From NCBI RefSeq assembly GCF_029626265.1, contig NZ_JARUBN010000001.1, positions 6,575,001 to 6,639,000 on the forward strand: a DNA stretch of 64,000 nt. Reading direction: 5' to 3'. Each line of letters starts with the position of its first letter. Within the stretch, counting starts at the first letter, position 1. This document shows positions 1 to 10,456 of the stretch, one piece after another. The notes under the pieces are model-generated. The model made no database searches, had not been told where the DNA came from, and saw only the letters and a list, made by a program, of their open reading frames with translations. This DNA is from Micromonospora sp. WMMD1102. GTDB taxonomy: Bacteria; Actinomycetota; Actinomycetes; Mycobacteriales; Micromonosporaceae. The position numbers and the translations under genes were made by a program.

Positions 1-940
1 ACACTTCGATGCCGAAGCGGCGGGCCAACACGCGCAGATCCTCCGAGATGGATCGACGCTGTGCTCGCCGGACCATCGCCACCACTGAATCGCGAGCTAT
101 CGGGTTCATCGCGAAGAGCCGCGGCGCAGCGCGCTCGGCCCGGATGAACGCGACCAGCGCCTCCCGGTCGGCCTCGGCCAGGTGGGACCGGGCGTCGTCC
201 TGCCTGCCGGCCACTGCCGACGTGAACGCGGCGGCCAGGTGGAGTTGGCCGAGAACCTGCCGGACGTCCTGGGCGGCAGCCGTCGACTGGAGATCGACCA
301 GGGCGCGGTCGGCCACCCGGGCGGCGAGTTCGGGCGCCTCCATCGGCAGAGACTGGGTGCAGGTGAAACGGGTCGCGCCGATCCAGGCCGGCGACTCGGT
401 CTCCTGCGCCGCCGCCAGGGCAACCTTCGCCGCATTGAGCGCCAGGTGCCGATAGCCGATGTGCCGCAGACACGTCGAGGTCTGGTACGCGACCTGCGCG
501 AGCATCGTCCCGCCGTAGCCTGCGGCGTCCAGGAGCAGCCCGGGGAGCAGTGGTGCCATGGCGGCGTGGTTGGCACGGAGGCGAAGCGCGGCACTCTGTT
601 CGATCGCGGCGGTCAGCTCGCCGATGCTGTGGCTGGGCGTACGCCGCTCGCCTTCCTCGATCTCGATCAGGGCCGCCCAGATCGCCGGAACCGCGTCGGC
701 AGCACCCGCCTTGGCCGGGTCGGTGGGGTCACCCGGCTGGTCGAGCAGGTCCGCGACGGTCACCTGGAGCGCGGCCGCGATGCCGACAAGCGTGGATCGC
801 CGGTCGACGACCCTCCGCCCGGCCTCCACCTGCGAGATGTAGGACTGCGAGACACCGGCCAGCCCGGCCAGGACCGTCTGGGTCATGCCGCCCCGCCGCA
901 GACGCCGGTAGCGGATCCGCGCACCGATGCTGTCGGCCAT
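1..940 (-). CDS. XRE-family transcriptional regulator, 3' part cut by window edge
   Basis: The minus frame is open from an ATG at 940 to the left edge with no stop, giving about 313 residues. Residues 1-65 form a helix-turn-helix: the start MADSIGARIRYRRLRRG is followed by MTQTVLAGLAGVSQSYISQV and an acidic-aliphatic helix, typical of Cro/CI (XRE) DNA-binding domains. The rest is alpha-helical and Ala-rich with TPR-like spacing, as in the roughly 400-residue actinomycete regulators that couple an HTH to a TPR-like sensor region. It is probably a cytoplasmic DNA-binding regulator of unknown targets. The gene stands apart from the next gene, which is on the same strand. The C-terminus lies outside the window. 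Confidence 0.8.
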   Translation of the reverse strand, partial: MADSIGARIRYRRLRRGGMTQTVLAGLAGVSQSYISQVEAGRRVVDRRSTLVGIAAALQVTVADLLDQPGDPTDPAKAGAADAVPAIWAALIEIEEGERRTPSHSIGELTAAIEQSAALRLRANHAAMAPLLPGLLLDAAGYGGTMLAQVAYQTSTCLRHIGYRHLALNAAKVALAAAQETESPAWIGATRFTCTQSLPMEAPELAARVADRALVDLQSTAAAQDVRQVLGQLHLAAAFTSAVAGRQDDARSHLAEADREALVAFIRAERAAPRLFAMNPIARDSVVAMVRRAQRRSISEDLRVLARRFGIEV

Positions 941-1071
941 CTCGATCTCCCAGGTCAAGCTGGGTGGACGTGACCGCTGACCTCGGCCACCATTCCGGAC
1001 GGTAGCACCCGAAGCGACCCGGTTCGATGTTCGACAGCGGTCACTGCGCGAACAGCACCGCCGACACCCGG

Positions 1072-2337
1072 TTACCCTTCGGTGGCGAGTGCCTGCTCCA
1101 GGCGTACCTCGGCGAGGGCTTCGGCACGGGCGATCGAACCGGTGGGTAGCGCCGCGACCACCGCGGCGGCTGCCACCGCCACGCCGGCGAAGACGAAGGC
1201 CCACGGTACGCCGACCTGGTCGGCGAGTACTCCGGCCACCGCGCCGCCGGCCGCGCTGGCCGCCACCGCGACGGTGACCACCCAGGTGTACGCCTCGTTC
1301 AGCATGCTGACCGGGGAGATCCGGCCGACCATCGTGTTCTCCACGGTCAGTGCGGGCGCGATGGTGGCCCCACCGACGACCAGGGCCACGCCGAGCGCGA
1401 TCGGGTTCGGCATCACCGCGAAGACCGCGAAGGTGGCCGCGAGCAGGCCGAGGAGCTGGGCGAACTGCCGTGCGGCGTTCCGGGCCGGCTTGCGGGTGCC
1501 GAACCAGAGGCCGCCGATCGCGCTGCCGGTCCCCCAGGTCGCCAGCAGCACCCCGGCCACGCTCTCCGCGTCGACCGGGTCGTGTGCGGAGGCGTACGCC
1601 GGCACGGCCACCCCGGCGGCGCCGAACGCGATGCCGAGCCCGGCCACGCAGAACAGCAGGGCCGGGAAGCCGCCGACCCGCAGCGGGCCGAGTCCCTTGG
1701 CGTGGCTGCCACTCGGGTGGGGCCGCCAGCCGCGCATCACCCGGCCGAGTGCCACGGTCAGGGTGCCGACCAGGGTCACCACGGCGGCCCCGAGCAGTGC
1801 CGCCCCGGCGTCGGCGACCAGCACGAACCCGGCGACCAGCAGCGGGCCGAGCACGAAGACCAGCTCGAAGAGCGTGGTCTCGGCGGCGAGCGCGGTGTTG
1901 CGCAGGGCGTACCGGCCGGAGGCGGGGTCGGTGAGGTCGTTCCAGGCGCCCCGGATGGCGGCGGTCAGCGGCGGGAACGTCGCGCCGGCCACCGCCGAGG
2001 CGGCGAAGATCACTGCCAGCGCGTCCGAGCCGGCGCGGCTGGCCAGCAGCAGCCCGACCAGGGCCACCGGGTGTGTCACGCCGGTGACCAGCAGCACCGG
2101 GCTCGGCCCGACCCGGTCGGCGATCCGGCCGGCGATCGGGCTGACCGCGGCGCCGGCGAGCGCGTAGACGCCGCCGGCCACGGCGGCGAGCGAATACCGG
2201 CCGGTGACCTGCTCGACGACGAGCAGCAGCGCCAGCGGGGTCATGCCGATGCCGAGCCGGCCGACTATGCCGGAGACGAGCAGCATCGGTGCACCAGGGA
2301 TCCGCCACACTCCCAGGTACTGGCGCAGCGCGGTCAC
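1072..2337 (-). CDS. MFS transporter (probable drug/metabolite exporter)
   Basis: This is a polytopic membrane protein of about 421 residues with roughly 12 hydrophobic segments and a cytoplasmic Arg/Asp loop after the second segment ([18 protein letters not shown]), the MFS motif A region. The family moves small molecules by proton coupling; the substrate cannot be read from the sequence. I chose the GTG at 2337 because GGGAG lies 7 nt upstream; an in-frame ATG at 2391 would add 18 residues without a ribosome site. It is monocistronic, between an XRE regulator and htpX. The XRE gene downstream could control it, but nothing in the sequence proves this. Confidence 0.85.
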   Translation of the reverse strand: MTALRQYLGVWRIPGAPMLLVSGIVGRLGIGMTPLALLLVVEQVTGRYSLAAVAGGVYALAGAAVSPIAGRIADRVGPSPVLLVTGVTHPVALVGLLLASRAGSDALAVIFAASAVAGATFPPLTAAIRGAWNDLTDPASGRYALRNTALAAETTLFELVFVLGPLLVAGFVLVADAGAALLGAAVVTLVGTLTVALGRVMRGWRPHPSGSHAKGLGPLRVGGFPALLFCVAGLGIAFGAAGVAVPAYASAHDPVDAESVAGVLLATWGTGSAIGGLWFGTRKPARNAARQFAQLLGLLAATFAVFAVMPNPIALGVALVVGGATIAPALTVENTMVGRISPVSMLNEAYTWVVTVAVAASAAGGAVAGVLADQVGVPWAFVFAGVAVAAAAVVAALPTGSIARAEALAEVRLEQALATEG

Positions 2338-2490
2338 GGCGGAACTCCCTTTGCGGGTCGGTGGTGGCGTGTGTAACGAGCGGATAGCCAACCGACCCTA
2401 ACCTGAGCTCTGCGTCCCGCAGTACCGGATTCCCGGCTGTGCGCTGCCGGTCACGTCCCACCGCAGCACGCGCACCTCACATAGCAGAGA

Positions 2491-2528
2491 ACCTGCGCCC
2501 GCTCGGCGTCGATGCCGTGGGCGCAGGT
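2491..2528. terminator. Hairpin downstream of htpX
   Basis: ACCTGCGCCC at 2491-2500 pairs perfectly with GGGCGCAGGT at 2519-2528 around an 18-nt loop. It lies about 70-105 nt beyond the htpX stop and could act as a secondary terminator. It has no clear U-tract, which is usual for high-GC actinomycetes. Confidence 0.4.
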
Positions 2529-2544
2529 CCTCGGCCGGAGGTGT

Positions 2545-2595
2545 TAGGAGGGGGCCCTTCTACAACAGAAAACGATAAGCGGGGGCCCTTCCTTA
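2545..2595. repeat. GGGCCC-cored palindromic repeat, copy 1 (degenerate)
   Basis: Two inverted arms carrying the hexamer GGGCCC flank an A-rich centre (ACAACAGAAAACGATAAGC). The right arm ends next to the htpX stop codon at 2597-2599, so the element probably terminates htpX. The arms differ at about 5 of 18 positions. A near-perfect relative sits at 53601-53666, showing this is a dispersed family. Confidence 0.65.
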
Positions 2596-2596
2596 C

Positions 2597-3481
2597 TCAG
2601 CGCTGGTACTGCACCGGGCCGACGTTGGTGGCCGCCATCCGCTCCAGGCGGCGTACCCGCTCCTCCATCTTCGGGTGGGTGGAGAAGAGGTTCGCAACGC
2701 CGCCACCCTTGAACGGGTTGTCGATCATCAGGTGGGCGGTGCTGGTCAGCCGGTTGTCGGCCGGCAGCGGCAGCGCCTTGGTGCCAGCGTGGATCTTGCG
2801 AAGCGCGCTGGCCAGCGCCAGCGGGTCGCGGGTGAGCGCGGCACCCGAGGCGTCCGCCTGGAACTCCCGGTTACGGCTGATGGCGAGCTGGATCAGGGTG
2901 GCCGCGATCGGGCCGAGGATCAGCGTCAGCAGCAGTACCGCCGGGTTCGGCGAGTCCTCGTCGTCCCCGCCGCCGAGCGGGATGAACCAGGCGATGTTGG
3001 CCAGCATGGTGATGATGCCGGCCAGGCCGGCGGCCACGCTGGAGATCAGGATGTCCCGGTTGTAGACGTGGGACAGCTCGTGCCCGATGACGCCCCGCAG
3101 CTCCCGGTAGTCCAGGATCTGCGTGATGCCCTGGGTCACGGCGACCGCCGCGTTCTTCGGGTTGCGCCCGGTGGCGAACGCGTTGGGCTGCATGGTCGGG
3201 CTTACGTACAACCGGGGCATCGGCTGCTTCGCCTCGGTCGCCAGCTCCCGGACCATCTGGTAGAGCGCCGGGAATTCGGCCTCGGTGACCGGTTGGGCCC
3301 GCATCGAGCGAAGTGCGAGCTTGTCCGACCAGAAGTAGCTGGCAGCGTTCAGGGCCAGCGACACGAAGACGGCGATCACCAGACCGCCGCTGCCGCCGAA
3401 CCAGTAGCCGACGCCGAGGATCAGTGCGGTGAGCAGGCCAAGTAGCGCGGCTGTCTTGAGCCGGTTGTGATGGCTATGCAC
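2597..3481 (-). CDS. htpX: Zinc metalloprotease HtpX
   Basis: This membrane-embedded M48 metalloprotease takes part in quality control of damaged or misfolded membrane proteins. It has 294 residues, typical for HtpX. Two N-terminal hydrophobic helices lie at about residues 11-29 and 32-50. The zinc motif HELSH is at residues 134-138 with the third ligand in [13 protein letters not shown], and two further hydrophobic segments follow the HExxH helix. The GTG at 3481 is preceded by GAAGGAG with a 5-nt spacer and gives the usual N-terminus [17 protein letters not shown]; longer starts are unlikely. It is a single gene, with a palindromic repeat directly after the stop. Confidence 0.95.
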   Translation of the reverse strand: MHSHHNRLKTAALLGLLTALILGVGYWFGGSGGLVIAVFVSLALNAASYFWSDKLALRSMRAQPVTEAEFPALYQMVRELATEAKQPMPRLYVSPTMQPNAFATGRNPKNAAVAVTQGITQILDYRELRGVIGHELSHVYNRDILISSVAAGLAGIITMLANIAWFIPLGGGDDEDSPNPAVLLLTLILGPIAATLIQLAISRNREFQADASGAALTRDPLALASALRKIHAGTKALPLPADNRLTSTAHLMIDNPFKGGGVANLFSTHPKMEERVRRLERMAATNVGPVQYQR

Positions 3482-3631
3482 GATAACTCCTTCGGTGCGC
3501 GGGCCGGTGGACCCGCTGACCGGTACAACACCGGGATACCCTCTCCACAATCCGGATATGACTGAGAGTTGCCTGGGAAAGGGCCATGTCGAGGGCCGAA
3601 GGCGGCCGAAATCACACCCGGAGGACGAACC

Positions 3632-5236
3632 TCACAGCGCGGCGACGTCCAGGATCAACTGTGGGGCGAAGCCGACGACCACCGCGACGGCGGTGGCCAG
3701 GGCCAGCGCGGCGACAACCGCCCAGGCCGGTCGTGCCGGCTCGGCGGCCGGGACCGGGCTGCCGTCGTCGGGCGGGACCGGGGCGGCCGGATCGGCGGCG
3801 GCCGGCACGACGGGTGCGGCAGCCGCTTCCCCGGCCCGGTCGGCGGCCGGCTCGGGAGCGTAGAGGGTGGCGGCGACCCGTACGTAGTAGGCGAGTCCGA
3901 CCACCGCGTTCAGCGCCACCACCACGGCGAGCCAGCCTGCCTCCCCGGCGAGCAGCGACCGCACGACGGTGATCTTGGCGAACAGCCCGGCCAGCCCCGG
4001 CGGCAACCCGGCCAGCCCGACCAGGGCGAACACGAACGCCGCCCCGACCCACGGCCGGCGCCGGGCCGCACCCCGGTAGTCGGCGATCTCGCCGCCGTCG
4101 GCGACCGCCGGCCGCAGCGCCACCACCGCCCCGAACGCGGCCAGCTCCAGCAGCACGAAGAAGACCGTGTACGCCACCGCGGCGGCGACCGCCGTGTCGA
4201 CCGCCTCCGCACTGCGCCCCGAGGCCAGCGCCAGTGCGCCGAGCGGGGCCAGGATGTAGCCGGCCTGGGCCACCGACGACCAGGCCAGCAGCCGGACCAT
4301 CCGGCGCTGCCGGAGCGCCACCAGGTTGCCGACGGTCATCGTCAGCACCGCCACCGCCGCCAGCACCGGGCCGGTCAGCCGCGCCGGCAGCGCGGCGGCG
4401 GTGACCGCGAGCAGCGCGACCACCCCGCCCAGCTTCGACGCGGTCGACAGGTACGCCGCCACCGGCACCGGGGCGCCGTCGTAGGTGGCCGGCGCCCAGG
4501 CGTGGAACGGCACCGCCGCCACCTTGAAAGCCAGCCCGAGCACGACCAGGGCCACCGCGACCACGGTCAGCGGCAGGCTCAGCAGCGCCGGCCCGGTCGG
4601 GAAGTCGCCGCCGCCGAGCGCCACCGGCCGGTTCGCCTCGGCGGTGAAGACCGCGTCCAGTCGACTCAGGTGCACCGCCCCGGTGACCGCGTAGAGCAGC
4701 GCCGCACCGAGCAGGGTGACGGCGGTGGCGACCACGCTCACCACGAAGAAGGTGAGCGCCGCCTCGGCACCGGCGACACTGCGCTGCCGGAGCCCGACCA
4801 GCACGTAGAGCGGCAGGGTCAGGGTTTCCAGCGCCACGACCAGGGTGATCAGGTCGCCGGCCGCGCCGAGTACCACGCCGCCGGTCATCGAGCAGGCGAG
4901 CAGGAAGCAGTACTCCCCCGGCGGCACCTGGCCGGACCGGAGCAGCGGGACGGAGAGCGCCAGCACCCCGAGGGTGAGCAGCGCGAAGAGGCAGCCGACC
5001 AGCGCCGCCCGGCCGTTCGCCAGATAGGAGCAGTCGGTGCCGGCGCAGAACGTCCGGCGCGGTCCGGCGACGCCGACCAGCACCGCACCGAGGGCGGTGG
5101 CGGCGGCCCCGGCCGCGAAGACGGCCACCGTCGCGCCCCGCCGGGCCAGCAGCAGGTCCGCCAGCAGCACGAGTACGGCGGTACCGGCCGCCAGGTACGC
5201 CGGCAGCAGCGCCACACTGTCCACGGTCTGGATCAC
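3632..5236 (-). CDS. nuoN: NADH-quinone oxidoreductase subunit N
   Basis: This antiporter-like membrane subunit belongs to the proton-pumping arm of respiratory complex I. It has about 534 residues and 14 hydrophobic segments. The conserved family parts are visible: LVVALETLTLPLYVLVGLR, an AFKVAAVPFHAWAPATYDGA segment carrying the broken-helix Lys/His region, and LLAWSSVAQAGYILAPLGAL. The start is GTG at 5236 (VIQTVDSVALLPAYLAAG), 26 nt after the nuoM stop region; GTG at 5245 is also possible. It is the last gene of the nuoIJKLMN block. The C-terminus carries a long Ala/Pro linker before a last hydrophobic segment. Confidence 0.93.
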   Translation of the reverse strand: MIQTVDSVALLPAYLAAGTAVLVLLADLLLARRGATVAVFAAGAAATALGAVLVGVAGPRRTFCAGTDCSYLANGRAALVGCLFALLTLGVLALSVPLLRSGQVPPGEYCFLLACSMTGGVVLGAAGDLITLVVALETLTLPLYVLVGLRQRSVAGAEAALTFFVVSVVATAVTLLGAALLYAVTGAVHLSRLDAVFTAEANRPVALGGGDFPTGPALLSLPLTVVAVALVVLGLAFKVAAVPFHAWAPATYDGAPVPVAAYLSTASKLGGVVALLAVTAAALPARLTGPVLAAVAVLTMTVGNLVALRQRRMVRLLAWSSVAQAGYILAPLGALALASGRSAEAVDTAVAAAVAYTVFFVLLELAAFGAVVALRPAVADGGEIADYRGAARRRPWVGAAFVFALVGLAGLPPGLAGLFAKITVVRSLLAGEAGWLAVVVALNAVVGLAYYVRVAATLYAPEPAADRAGEAAAAPVVPAAADPAAPVPPDDGSPVPAAEPARPAWAVVAALALATAVAVVVGFAPQLILDVAAL

Positions 5237-5261
5237 GACGCCCACCCGTCGGCCGAGCTGC

Positions 5262-6800
5262 TCATCGGATCGCCTCCAGCAGCGCCTCGACCGGCACCTC
5301 GGCATAGCCGAGCACCAGGGTCGGGGCGAGCCCGAGCGCCACGGCGAGCAGCACCAGCGGCCCCCAGGCGGCCCACTCCGCCCCGGCCAGTCCCGGCGTC
5401 AGCGTCAGCACCCTCGGGCTGGCCGGCCCGTGCGTGACCCGGCGCAGCAGCCGCAGCAGGTACGCCGCCGTCAGCGCGCCGCCGAGCGCGGCGAGCACGG
5501 CCAGGGTGGTCCAGAGTGGACCTCCCACCTGCCAGGCGGCCACCACCGCGAAGGCTTCGCCCCAGAATCCGGCCAGGCCGGGTAGTCCGAGCGAGGCGAC
5601 GGCGGCGAAGCCGAGCAGCCCGGCCAGCCGCGGGCTGCTCTCCCGGAGCCCGCCCAGTTCGGCCAGCCCCCCGGTGTGCGCGCGGTCCTTGACCGCCCCG
5701 GCCAGGAAGAAGAGCAGGCCGGTGATGACCCCGTGTGCGATGTTCCCGATCAGCGCCGCCTGGAGGCCGGTGGCGGTGAGCGTGGCGATGCCGAGCAGCA
5801 CGAACCCCATGTGCCCGACACTCGAATAGGCGATCAGCCGCTTCAGCTCGCTCTGCGCCAGGCAGACCAGCGAGCCGACGATTATCGCCGCCACCGCCAG
5901 CACCCCGAGCACCCCGGCCGCCGCCCGCGCCCCCTCCGGCGCCACCCCGACCGCCACCCGGATCAGCCCGTAGGTGCCCATCTTCAGCAGTACGCCGGCC
6001 AGGATCACGCTGCCGACCGTCGGCGCGGCGGTGTGCGCGTCCGGCAGCCAGGAGTGCAGCGGCCAGAGCGGACTCTTCACCGCGAACGCGATCGCCAGCA
6101 GCACGAACGCGCCGATCTGGGTGCCCCGGGACAGGCCGGTGCCGCCGGTCAGCTCGGTCAGGTCGGCGGTGCCGGCGGCGGTCACCACGGTGAAGACGCC
6201 GACCAGCAGCAGCACCGAGCCGAAGAGGGTGTAGAGGGCGAACTTCCGGGCCGCGTGCTGCCGGCCCTCGCCGCCCCAGACCGCGATGATCGCGTACATC
6301 GGCAGCAGGACGACCTCGAAGAAGAGGAAGAAGAGCACCAGGTCGAGGGCGAGGAAGGTGCCGAGGATGCCGACCTCGACCACCAGCAGCAGCGCGACGA
6401 GGCTGCGGCCCCGGCCCGGCGCCGGCACCCGCCACCAGGTGTACGCGCAGCAGAGCAGCGTCAGCAGCGCGGTAAGCACCACCAGCGGGTAGGAGATCCC
6501 GTCCACGCCGAGCTGGAACCGCAGGTCGAGTCCGGGCACCCAGGCCAGGTCCACCTGGTGCCACGGCCAGATGGCCGGCGCCGCCGTCCCGGGCGCGCCG
6601 ACCGGGGACGCGTCGTAGACCACCCAACTGTCGGTGGCGCCCAGCACGAGCAGCGCGGCGAGCACCAGGGTCACCGCCGCGAAGGCCGTACCGGTGATCC
6701 GGGCGGCCCGGTCGAACCGCCCCGGCAGCAGAGCGAGCACCGCCGCACCGACCGCCGGCACCGCCAGCGTGCCGACCAGCCCCGTCCCGCCGAGGGTCAT
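5262..6800 (-). CDS. nuoM: NADH-quinone oxidoreductase subunit M
   Basis: This is an antiporter-like proton-translocating subunit of complex I, 512 residues with about 14 transmembrane segments. Recognised blocks are LDLVLFFLFFEVVLLPMYAI (the conserved Glu of transmembrane helix 5), FAVKSPLWPLHSWLPDAHTA and SELKRLIAYSSVGHMGFVLL. It starts at the ATG at 6800, whose ATGA overlaps the nuoL stop by 4 bp. Translational coupling is therefore likely. It ends just before nuoN. Confidence 0.96.
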   Translation of the reverse strand: MTLGGTGLVGTLAVPAVGAAVLALLPGRFDRAARITGTAFAAVTLVLAALLVLGATDSWVVYDASPVGAPGTAAPAIWPWHQVDLAWVPGLDLRFQLGVDGISYPLVVLTALLTLLCCAYTWWRVPAPGRGRSLVALLLVVEVGILGTFLALDLVLFFLFFEVVLLPMYAIIAVWGGEGRQHAARKFALYTLFGSVLLLVGVFTVVTAAGTADLTELTGGTGLSRGTQIGAFVLLAIAFAVKSPLWPLHSWLPDAHTAAPTVGSVILAGVLLKMGTYGLIRVAVGVAPEGARAAAGVLGVLAVAAIIVGSLVCLAQSELKRLIAYSSVGHMGFVLLGIATLTATGLQAALIGNIAHGVITGLLFFLAGAVKDRAHTGGLAELGGLRESSPRLAGLLGFAAVASLGLPGLAGFWGEAFAVVAAWQVGGPLWTTLAVLAALGGALTAAYLLRLLRRVTHGPASPRVLTLTPGLAGAEWAAWGPLVLLAVALGLAPTLVLGYAEVPVEALLEAIR

Positions 6801-8797
6801 GCCACGCCCCCGAGGGCCAGTACGGCGGCGAGGCCGAGCAGCAGGGCGCCGCCGAGTACCGCCACCACCGCCCGGGGCACCCCGGCCCGGTGCAGCGACT
6901 CCAGCCCGCCGCCGAGTCCGCCGGTCCCCCGGCCGGTCCGCTCGACCGCCCCGTCCACCAGCCCCTCGTCGGCGCGCCGGGCCAGCCGGCCGAGCGCCCG
7001 CACCGGGCGTACGACAAGGGCGTGCTGGGCCTCGTCGAGCCAGAAGGCGCGGGCGAAGGCCGGGCGCAGCGGCCCCAGCGCGGTCGCCGGGTCGGCGGCC
7101 GGGTCGGCCCGCCAGCGCCACCAGGCGAGCGCCGCACCGGCGACCAGCAACGCCACCGGGATGATCACGAAGCTGCCCAGGTGGGCCTCGTCGAGCGCCA
7201 GCGCGTCCCGGAACGGGGTGACGAAGACCGCCAGTCCGAGTAGCGCGCTCGGCACCGCGAGCAGGATCACCGGCCAGCGCAGCAGGCCGGGCGGGTCGTG
7301 CGGCGGGCCGGCCGGGGTGTGCGCGGGCGAGCCGGCCGGCGCGTCGATCGCCGACGCGCCCCGCTCGGCGGGCGACAGGTCCGGGCTCGCCGGGCCGGCG
7401 TGCGCTGCCGGGCTCGCCGGGCCGGCGTGCGCTGCCGGGGTGTCGACCGGGTGGGTCTGCGCCCGGGAGGTGCCGAGGAAGGTGCGCAGCAGCAGGCGGG
7501 TGGCGTACCAGGCGGTCAGCGCGACCCCGGCCAGCCCGGCCAGCCAGACCAGCCAGCCGACCCAGGCTGCGGTCGGGCCGGCGTGGTGCCGGGCCGCCCG
7601 CTCGGCGACAACCAGGATGCCGTCCTTGCTCCAGAAGCCGGCCAGCGGCGGCACCCCGGCCAGCGCGGCCAGCCCGACCGTGGTGCACCAGAAGGTCACC
7701 GGCATCGGCCGGCGCAGCCCGCCCATCGCCGACATCAGGTTGCTGCCGACTGCGTGGATCACCGCACCCGCGGCCAGGAAGAGCAGCGCCTTGAAGGCAG
7801 CATGGCTGAGCAGGTGGAACAGTGCGGCCGGCGGCGAGCCGACCGCCAGCGCCCCGGCCATGTAGCCGAGCTGGGAGACCGTCGACCAGGCGAGTACCCG
7901 CTTGATGTCGTCCTGGGCGGTGGCGGCGAGCGCGCCGAGCAGCAGGGTGACCGCCGCCAGCACACCGAGCACGGCGAGCGCGGCCGGGGCCTGCTCGAAG
8001 AGCGGGAAGAGCCGGGTCAGCACGTAGATCCCGGCGGCCACCATCGTCGCGGCGTGGATCAGCGCGGAGATCGGGGTCGGGCCGGCCATCGCGTCCGGCA
8101 GCCAGGTGTGCAGCGGGAACTGGGCGCTCTTCCCGGCCACCCCGGCGAGCAGCAGCAGGCAGGCGGCGGTGAGGGTGCCGGGGCTGAAGTCGTGGGCCAG
8201 CACGTCCGAGATCCGGAAACTGCCGGCCTGCACGCCGAGGATCACGATGCCGAGCAGGAAGCCGACGTCGCCGACCCGGGTCACCAGGAACGCCTTCACG
8301 GCGGCGGCCGGCGCCTCCGGCAGCCGCCGGTCGTGGCCGATGAGCAGGTAGGAGCAGATGCCCATCACCTCCCAGCCGACCAGCAGCATGATCAGGTCAC
8401 CGGCGACCACCACCAGCAGCATCGCGGCGGTGAAGAGGCTGATCTGGGCGGCGTAGGGGGCGTACCGGTCGTCGTCGTGCAGATAGCCGACCGAGTAGAC
8501 CTGCACCGCCAGGGCCACCGCGGCGACCGCCACCGCGACCAGGGCGGCGGCCGGGTCCAGCCGGAGCGTGAGGGTGACCGCCAGCCCGCCGAAGTCGACC
8601 CACCCGGTGCCCGCCTCGGCACCCCGGCCGTCGAGGGCGACGACCAGGCCGATCGCCGCCGCCAGCGCCACCGCCGCGCCGCCGATGCCGAGCGCCGCCG
8701 CACCCGCCCGGGACCGCTGCGGCAGCAGCAACCCGACCAGGGCCAGTCCGAAGGGTACGGACGGCAGCAGCGCGGCCAGCACCGTCGCGGCGCTCAT
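6797..8797 (-). CDS. nuoL: NADH-quinone oxidoreductase subunit L
   Basis: This is the distal antiporter-like subunit of complex I, which also carries the long lateral helix. It has 666 residues. Family blocks include [55 protein letters not shown] and [20 protein letters not shown]. The start overlaps the nuoK stop (ATGA at 8794-8797). Between the antiporter domain and the C-terminal helix there is an unusual Ala/Pro/His-rich insert with AAHAGPASP repeated twice, from an exact 27-bp DNA duplication at 7383-7436. Confidence 0.95.
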   Translation of the reverse strand: MSAATVLAALLPSVPFGLALVGLLLPQRSRAGAAALGIGGAAVALAAAIGLVVALDGRGAEAGTGWVDFGGLAVTLTLRLDPAAALVAVAVAAVALAVQVYSVGYLHDDDRYAPYAAQISLFTAAMLLVVVAGDLIMLLVGWEVMGICSYLLIGHDRRLPEAPAAAVKAFLVTRVGDVGFLLGIVILGVQAGSFRISDVLAHDFSPGTLTAACLLLLAGVAGKSAQFPLHTWLPDAMAGPTPISALIHAATMVAAGIYVLTRLFPLFEQAPAALAVLGVLAAVTLLLGALAATAQDDIKRVLAWSTVSQLGYMAGALAVGSPPAALFHLLSHAAFKALLFLAAGAVIHAVGSNLMSAMGGLRRPMPVTFWCTTVGLAALAGVPPLAGFWSKDGILVVAERAARHHAGPTAAWVGWLVWLAGLAGVALTAWYATRLLLRTFLGTSRAQTHPVDTPAAHAGPASPAAHAGPASPDLSPAERGASAIDAPAGSPAHTPAGPPHDPPGLLRWPVILLAVPSALLGLAVFVTPFRDALALDEAHLGSFVIIPVALLVAGAALAWWRWRADPAADPATALGPLRPAFARAFWLDEAQHALVVRPVRALGRLARRADEGLVDGAVERTGRGTGGLGGGLESLHRAGVPRAVVAVLGGALLLGLAAVLALGGVA
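7383..7436. repeat. Exact 27-bp tandem duplication inside nuoL
   Basis: Two identical 27-bp units, 7383-7409 and 7410-7436, encode AAHAGPASP twice in the loop before the lateral helix of NuoL. The length is a multiple of three, so the frame is kept. Confidence 0.95.
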
Positions 8798-9273
8798 CGG
8801 CCCGCCCCCGGCGTAGTCCCCGGTCGCGCCGGCCCTGTCCCAGGTCCCGGTCCCGGTGCCGGCGTCGGGCCGGTGCCGGTCCGGGCCGGAGCCGCCACGA
8901 TCCCCTGCGGGCCGGCGTCCGGGGTGTGCGTGTCGAGGCGTACGTCGTCGACTGTCACCGTGCCGCGCAGCCGGTAGAGCTGGAGCACGATCGCCAGCCC
9001 CACCCCCACCTCGGCGGCGGCGATCACGATGACGAAGAGCGTGAACACCTGCCCGGTCAGCGGCAGCGGGGCGGCACCGTCGGCGCCCGGGGCGGGGTGG
9101 CCCAGCGCCCGGTGCAGCGGGGCGGCGTCGGCGGTGACCAGCAGCAGGTTCACCGCGTTCAGCATCAGCTCCACGGCCATCAGCACCAGTACGGCGTTGC
9201 GCCGGCGCAGGACGCCGTAGACGCCGATGCCGAAGAGGAGGGCGGCGACGACGTACGGGATGGCGGGTCTCAC
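8794..9273 (-). CDS. nuoK: NADH-quinone oxidoreductase subunit K with C-terminal extension
   Basis: This small membrane subunit of complex I is about 159 residues long, against a usual length near 100. The first 105 residues hold three transmembrane helices and the family segments [19 protein letters not shown] and [20 protein letters not shown], each with the buried Glu needed for proton transfer. The remaining 50 residues are a Gly/Pro/Thr-rich tail not seen in standard NuoK. The start is GTG at 9273, overlapping the nuoJ stop (GTGA). Its own stop overlaps nuoL. Confidence 0.93.
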   Translation of the reverse strand: MRPAIPYVVAALLFGIGVYGVLRRRNAVLVLMAVELMLNAVNLLLVTADAAPLHRALGHPAPGADGAAPLPLTGQVFTLFVIVIAAAEVGVGLAIVLQLYRLRGTVTVDDVRLDTHTPDAGPQGIVAAPARTGTGPTPAPGPGPGTGPARPGTTPGAGR

Positions 9274-9773
9274 CGGGGCCGCCCCGGCAGCCGTACGCTC
9301 ACCGCGATCGCACCGACGAGTGCGGAGAGCAGCAGCACCGAGAGCACCTCGAACGGGAGCACCCAGGAGCGGAACAGCTCGGTGCCGACCCGTTCGGCGG
9401 TGCCCGGCTCGGGCAGCTCCACGGTGGACCACCGGTACGCGTCGACGAGCAGGGCGGCCAGGCCCAGCCCGGTCCCGCCGCCGACGAGCGCGGCCGGCCA
9501 GCCGGGCCGGTCCAGGTCGTCGGCGGCGCCGATCGGCGCCCGGGTCAGCATCACCGCGAAGAGCAGCAGCACCACCACCGCGCCGACGTAGATCAACAAC
9601 TGCACCCAGGCGACCAGCTCGGCGGTGAGCACCAGGTAGAGCCCGGCGACCGCGCCCAGGCAGACCACCAGGTAGAGGCCGGCCCGGACCAGGTGCCGGG
9701 TGGCGACCACGAGTACGCCGGAGCCGACCGCCACCGCCCCGAGGGCCAGCATCAGCACGTCGGCGGCGGTCAC
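9270..9773 (-). CDS. nuoJ: NADH-quinone oxidoreductase subunit J
   Basis: This is a membrane subunit of complex I with 167 residues and five hydrophobic helices. The family block [22 protein letters not shown] contains the conserved Tyr/Gly (pi-bulge) helix. It starts at the GTG at 9773, overlapping the nuoI stop by 4 bp, and overlaps nuoK at its end. The tight coupling indicates one transcript with nuoI-N. Confidence 0.94.
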   Translation of the reverse strand: MTAADVLMLALGAVAVGSGVLVVATRHLVRAGLYLVVCLGAVAGLYLVLTAELVAWVQLLIYVGAVVVLLLFAVMLTRAPIGAADDLDRPGWPAALVGGGTGLGLAALLVDAYRWSTVELPEPGTAERVGTELFRSWVLPFEVLSVLLLSALVGAIAVSVRLPGRPR

Positions 9774-10348
9774 GGCGGCTCCTCCTCCCGGCCCGCAGCG
9801 GCGGCGGGGCTGCCGGCGGGACGGGTGGCGGGACGGCCGGCGGGGCGGGCGGCGGCCTTCTGCGCGGCGGTCTCCTCCTTGGCCGGCTCGCCGTTCGGGT
9901 CGTGCGCGGGCGGCGGCGGCACGCTGCCCATCCACTCCCCGAGGTGCTCCTTGTCGTGCAGCAGGTCCCGGATGTCGTACTCGGCGTACTCGAACTCCGG
10001 CGACCAGTAGAGCGCGTCGAAGGGGCAGACCTCGATGCAGATGCCGCAGTACATGCAGAGCGAGAAGTCGATGTCGAAGCGGTCCAGTACGTTGCGCTGG
10101 CGCGGCCGGGCCGCACCGGGCATCGCCACCTCCTCCTTGTGGGAGTCGATGTAGATGCACCAGTCCGGGCACTCCCGGGCGCAGAGCATGCAGACCGTGC
10201 AGTTCTCCTCCAGCAGGGCGATCACGCCCCGGGATCGTGGCGGCAGCTCGGGGGCGACGTCCGGGTACTGCTGGGTGTGCGAGTGCCGCGTCATCGTCCT
10301 GAAGGTGACGGCAAGCCCCTTCGTCAACCCCTCGCCCGGCACACTCAT
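9770..10348 (-). CDS. nuoI: NADH-quinone oxidoreductase subunit I (two 4Fe-4S)
   Basis: This peripheral-arm subunit carries clusters N6a and N6b, which relay electrons to NuoB. It has 192 residues. Two complete ferredoxin motifs are present, Cys50/53/56/60 ([12 protein letters not shown]) and Cys98/101/104/108 ([12 protein letters not shown]). After residue 135 there is a roughly 55-residue Ala/Pro/Gly-rich tail that is unusual for the family. The ATG at 10348 has AGGATAAGG just upstream. It is the first gene of the I-N block, separated from nuoH by two plus-strand genes, so it must have its own promoter in the roughly 110 bp before 10457. Confidence 0.95.
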   Translation of the reverse strand: MSVPGEGLTKGLAVTFRTMTRHSHTQQYPDVAPELPPRSRGVIALLEENCTVCMLCARECPDWCIYIDSHKEEVAMPGAARPRQRNVLDRFDIDFSLCMYCGICIEVCPFDALYWSPEFEYAEYDIRDLLHDKEHLGEWMGSVPPPPAHDPNGEPAKEETAAQKAAARPAGRPATRPAGSPAAAAGREEEPP

Positions 10349-10456
10349 GCGCCTTATCCTGCCGTGTCGGCGGTTCCGGCGCGACCACCCCTGGCCAGTT
10401 GAAGCGGTACGGTGGCGTCGGGTGACCTGAGCCCCGCCGTCCGCGAGAGGGATGCC

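Noticed and set aside
3569..5437. Long plus-strand frame opposite nuoN
   Set aside because: Composition is His/Gln/Arg-rich as expected for the antisense of a GC-rich gene; nuoN on the other strand has clear family motifs.
5676..7865. Long plus-strand frame opposite nuoM and nuoL
   Set aside because: Antisense shadow; no recognisable domain and no ribosome site, while nuoM and nuoL fill the region.
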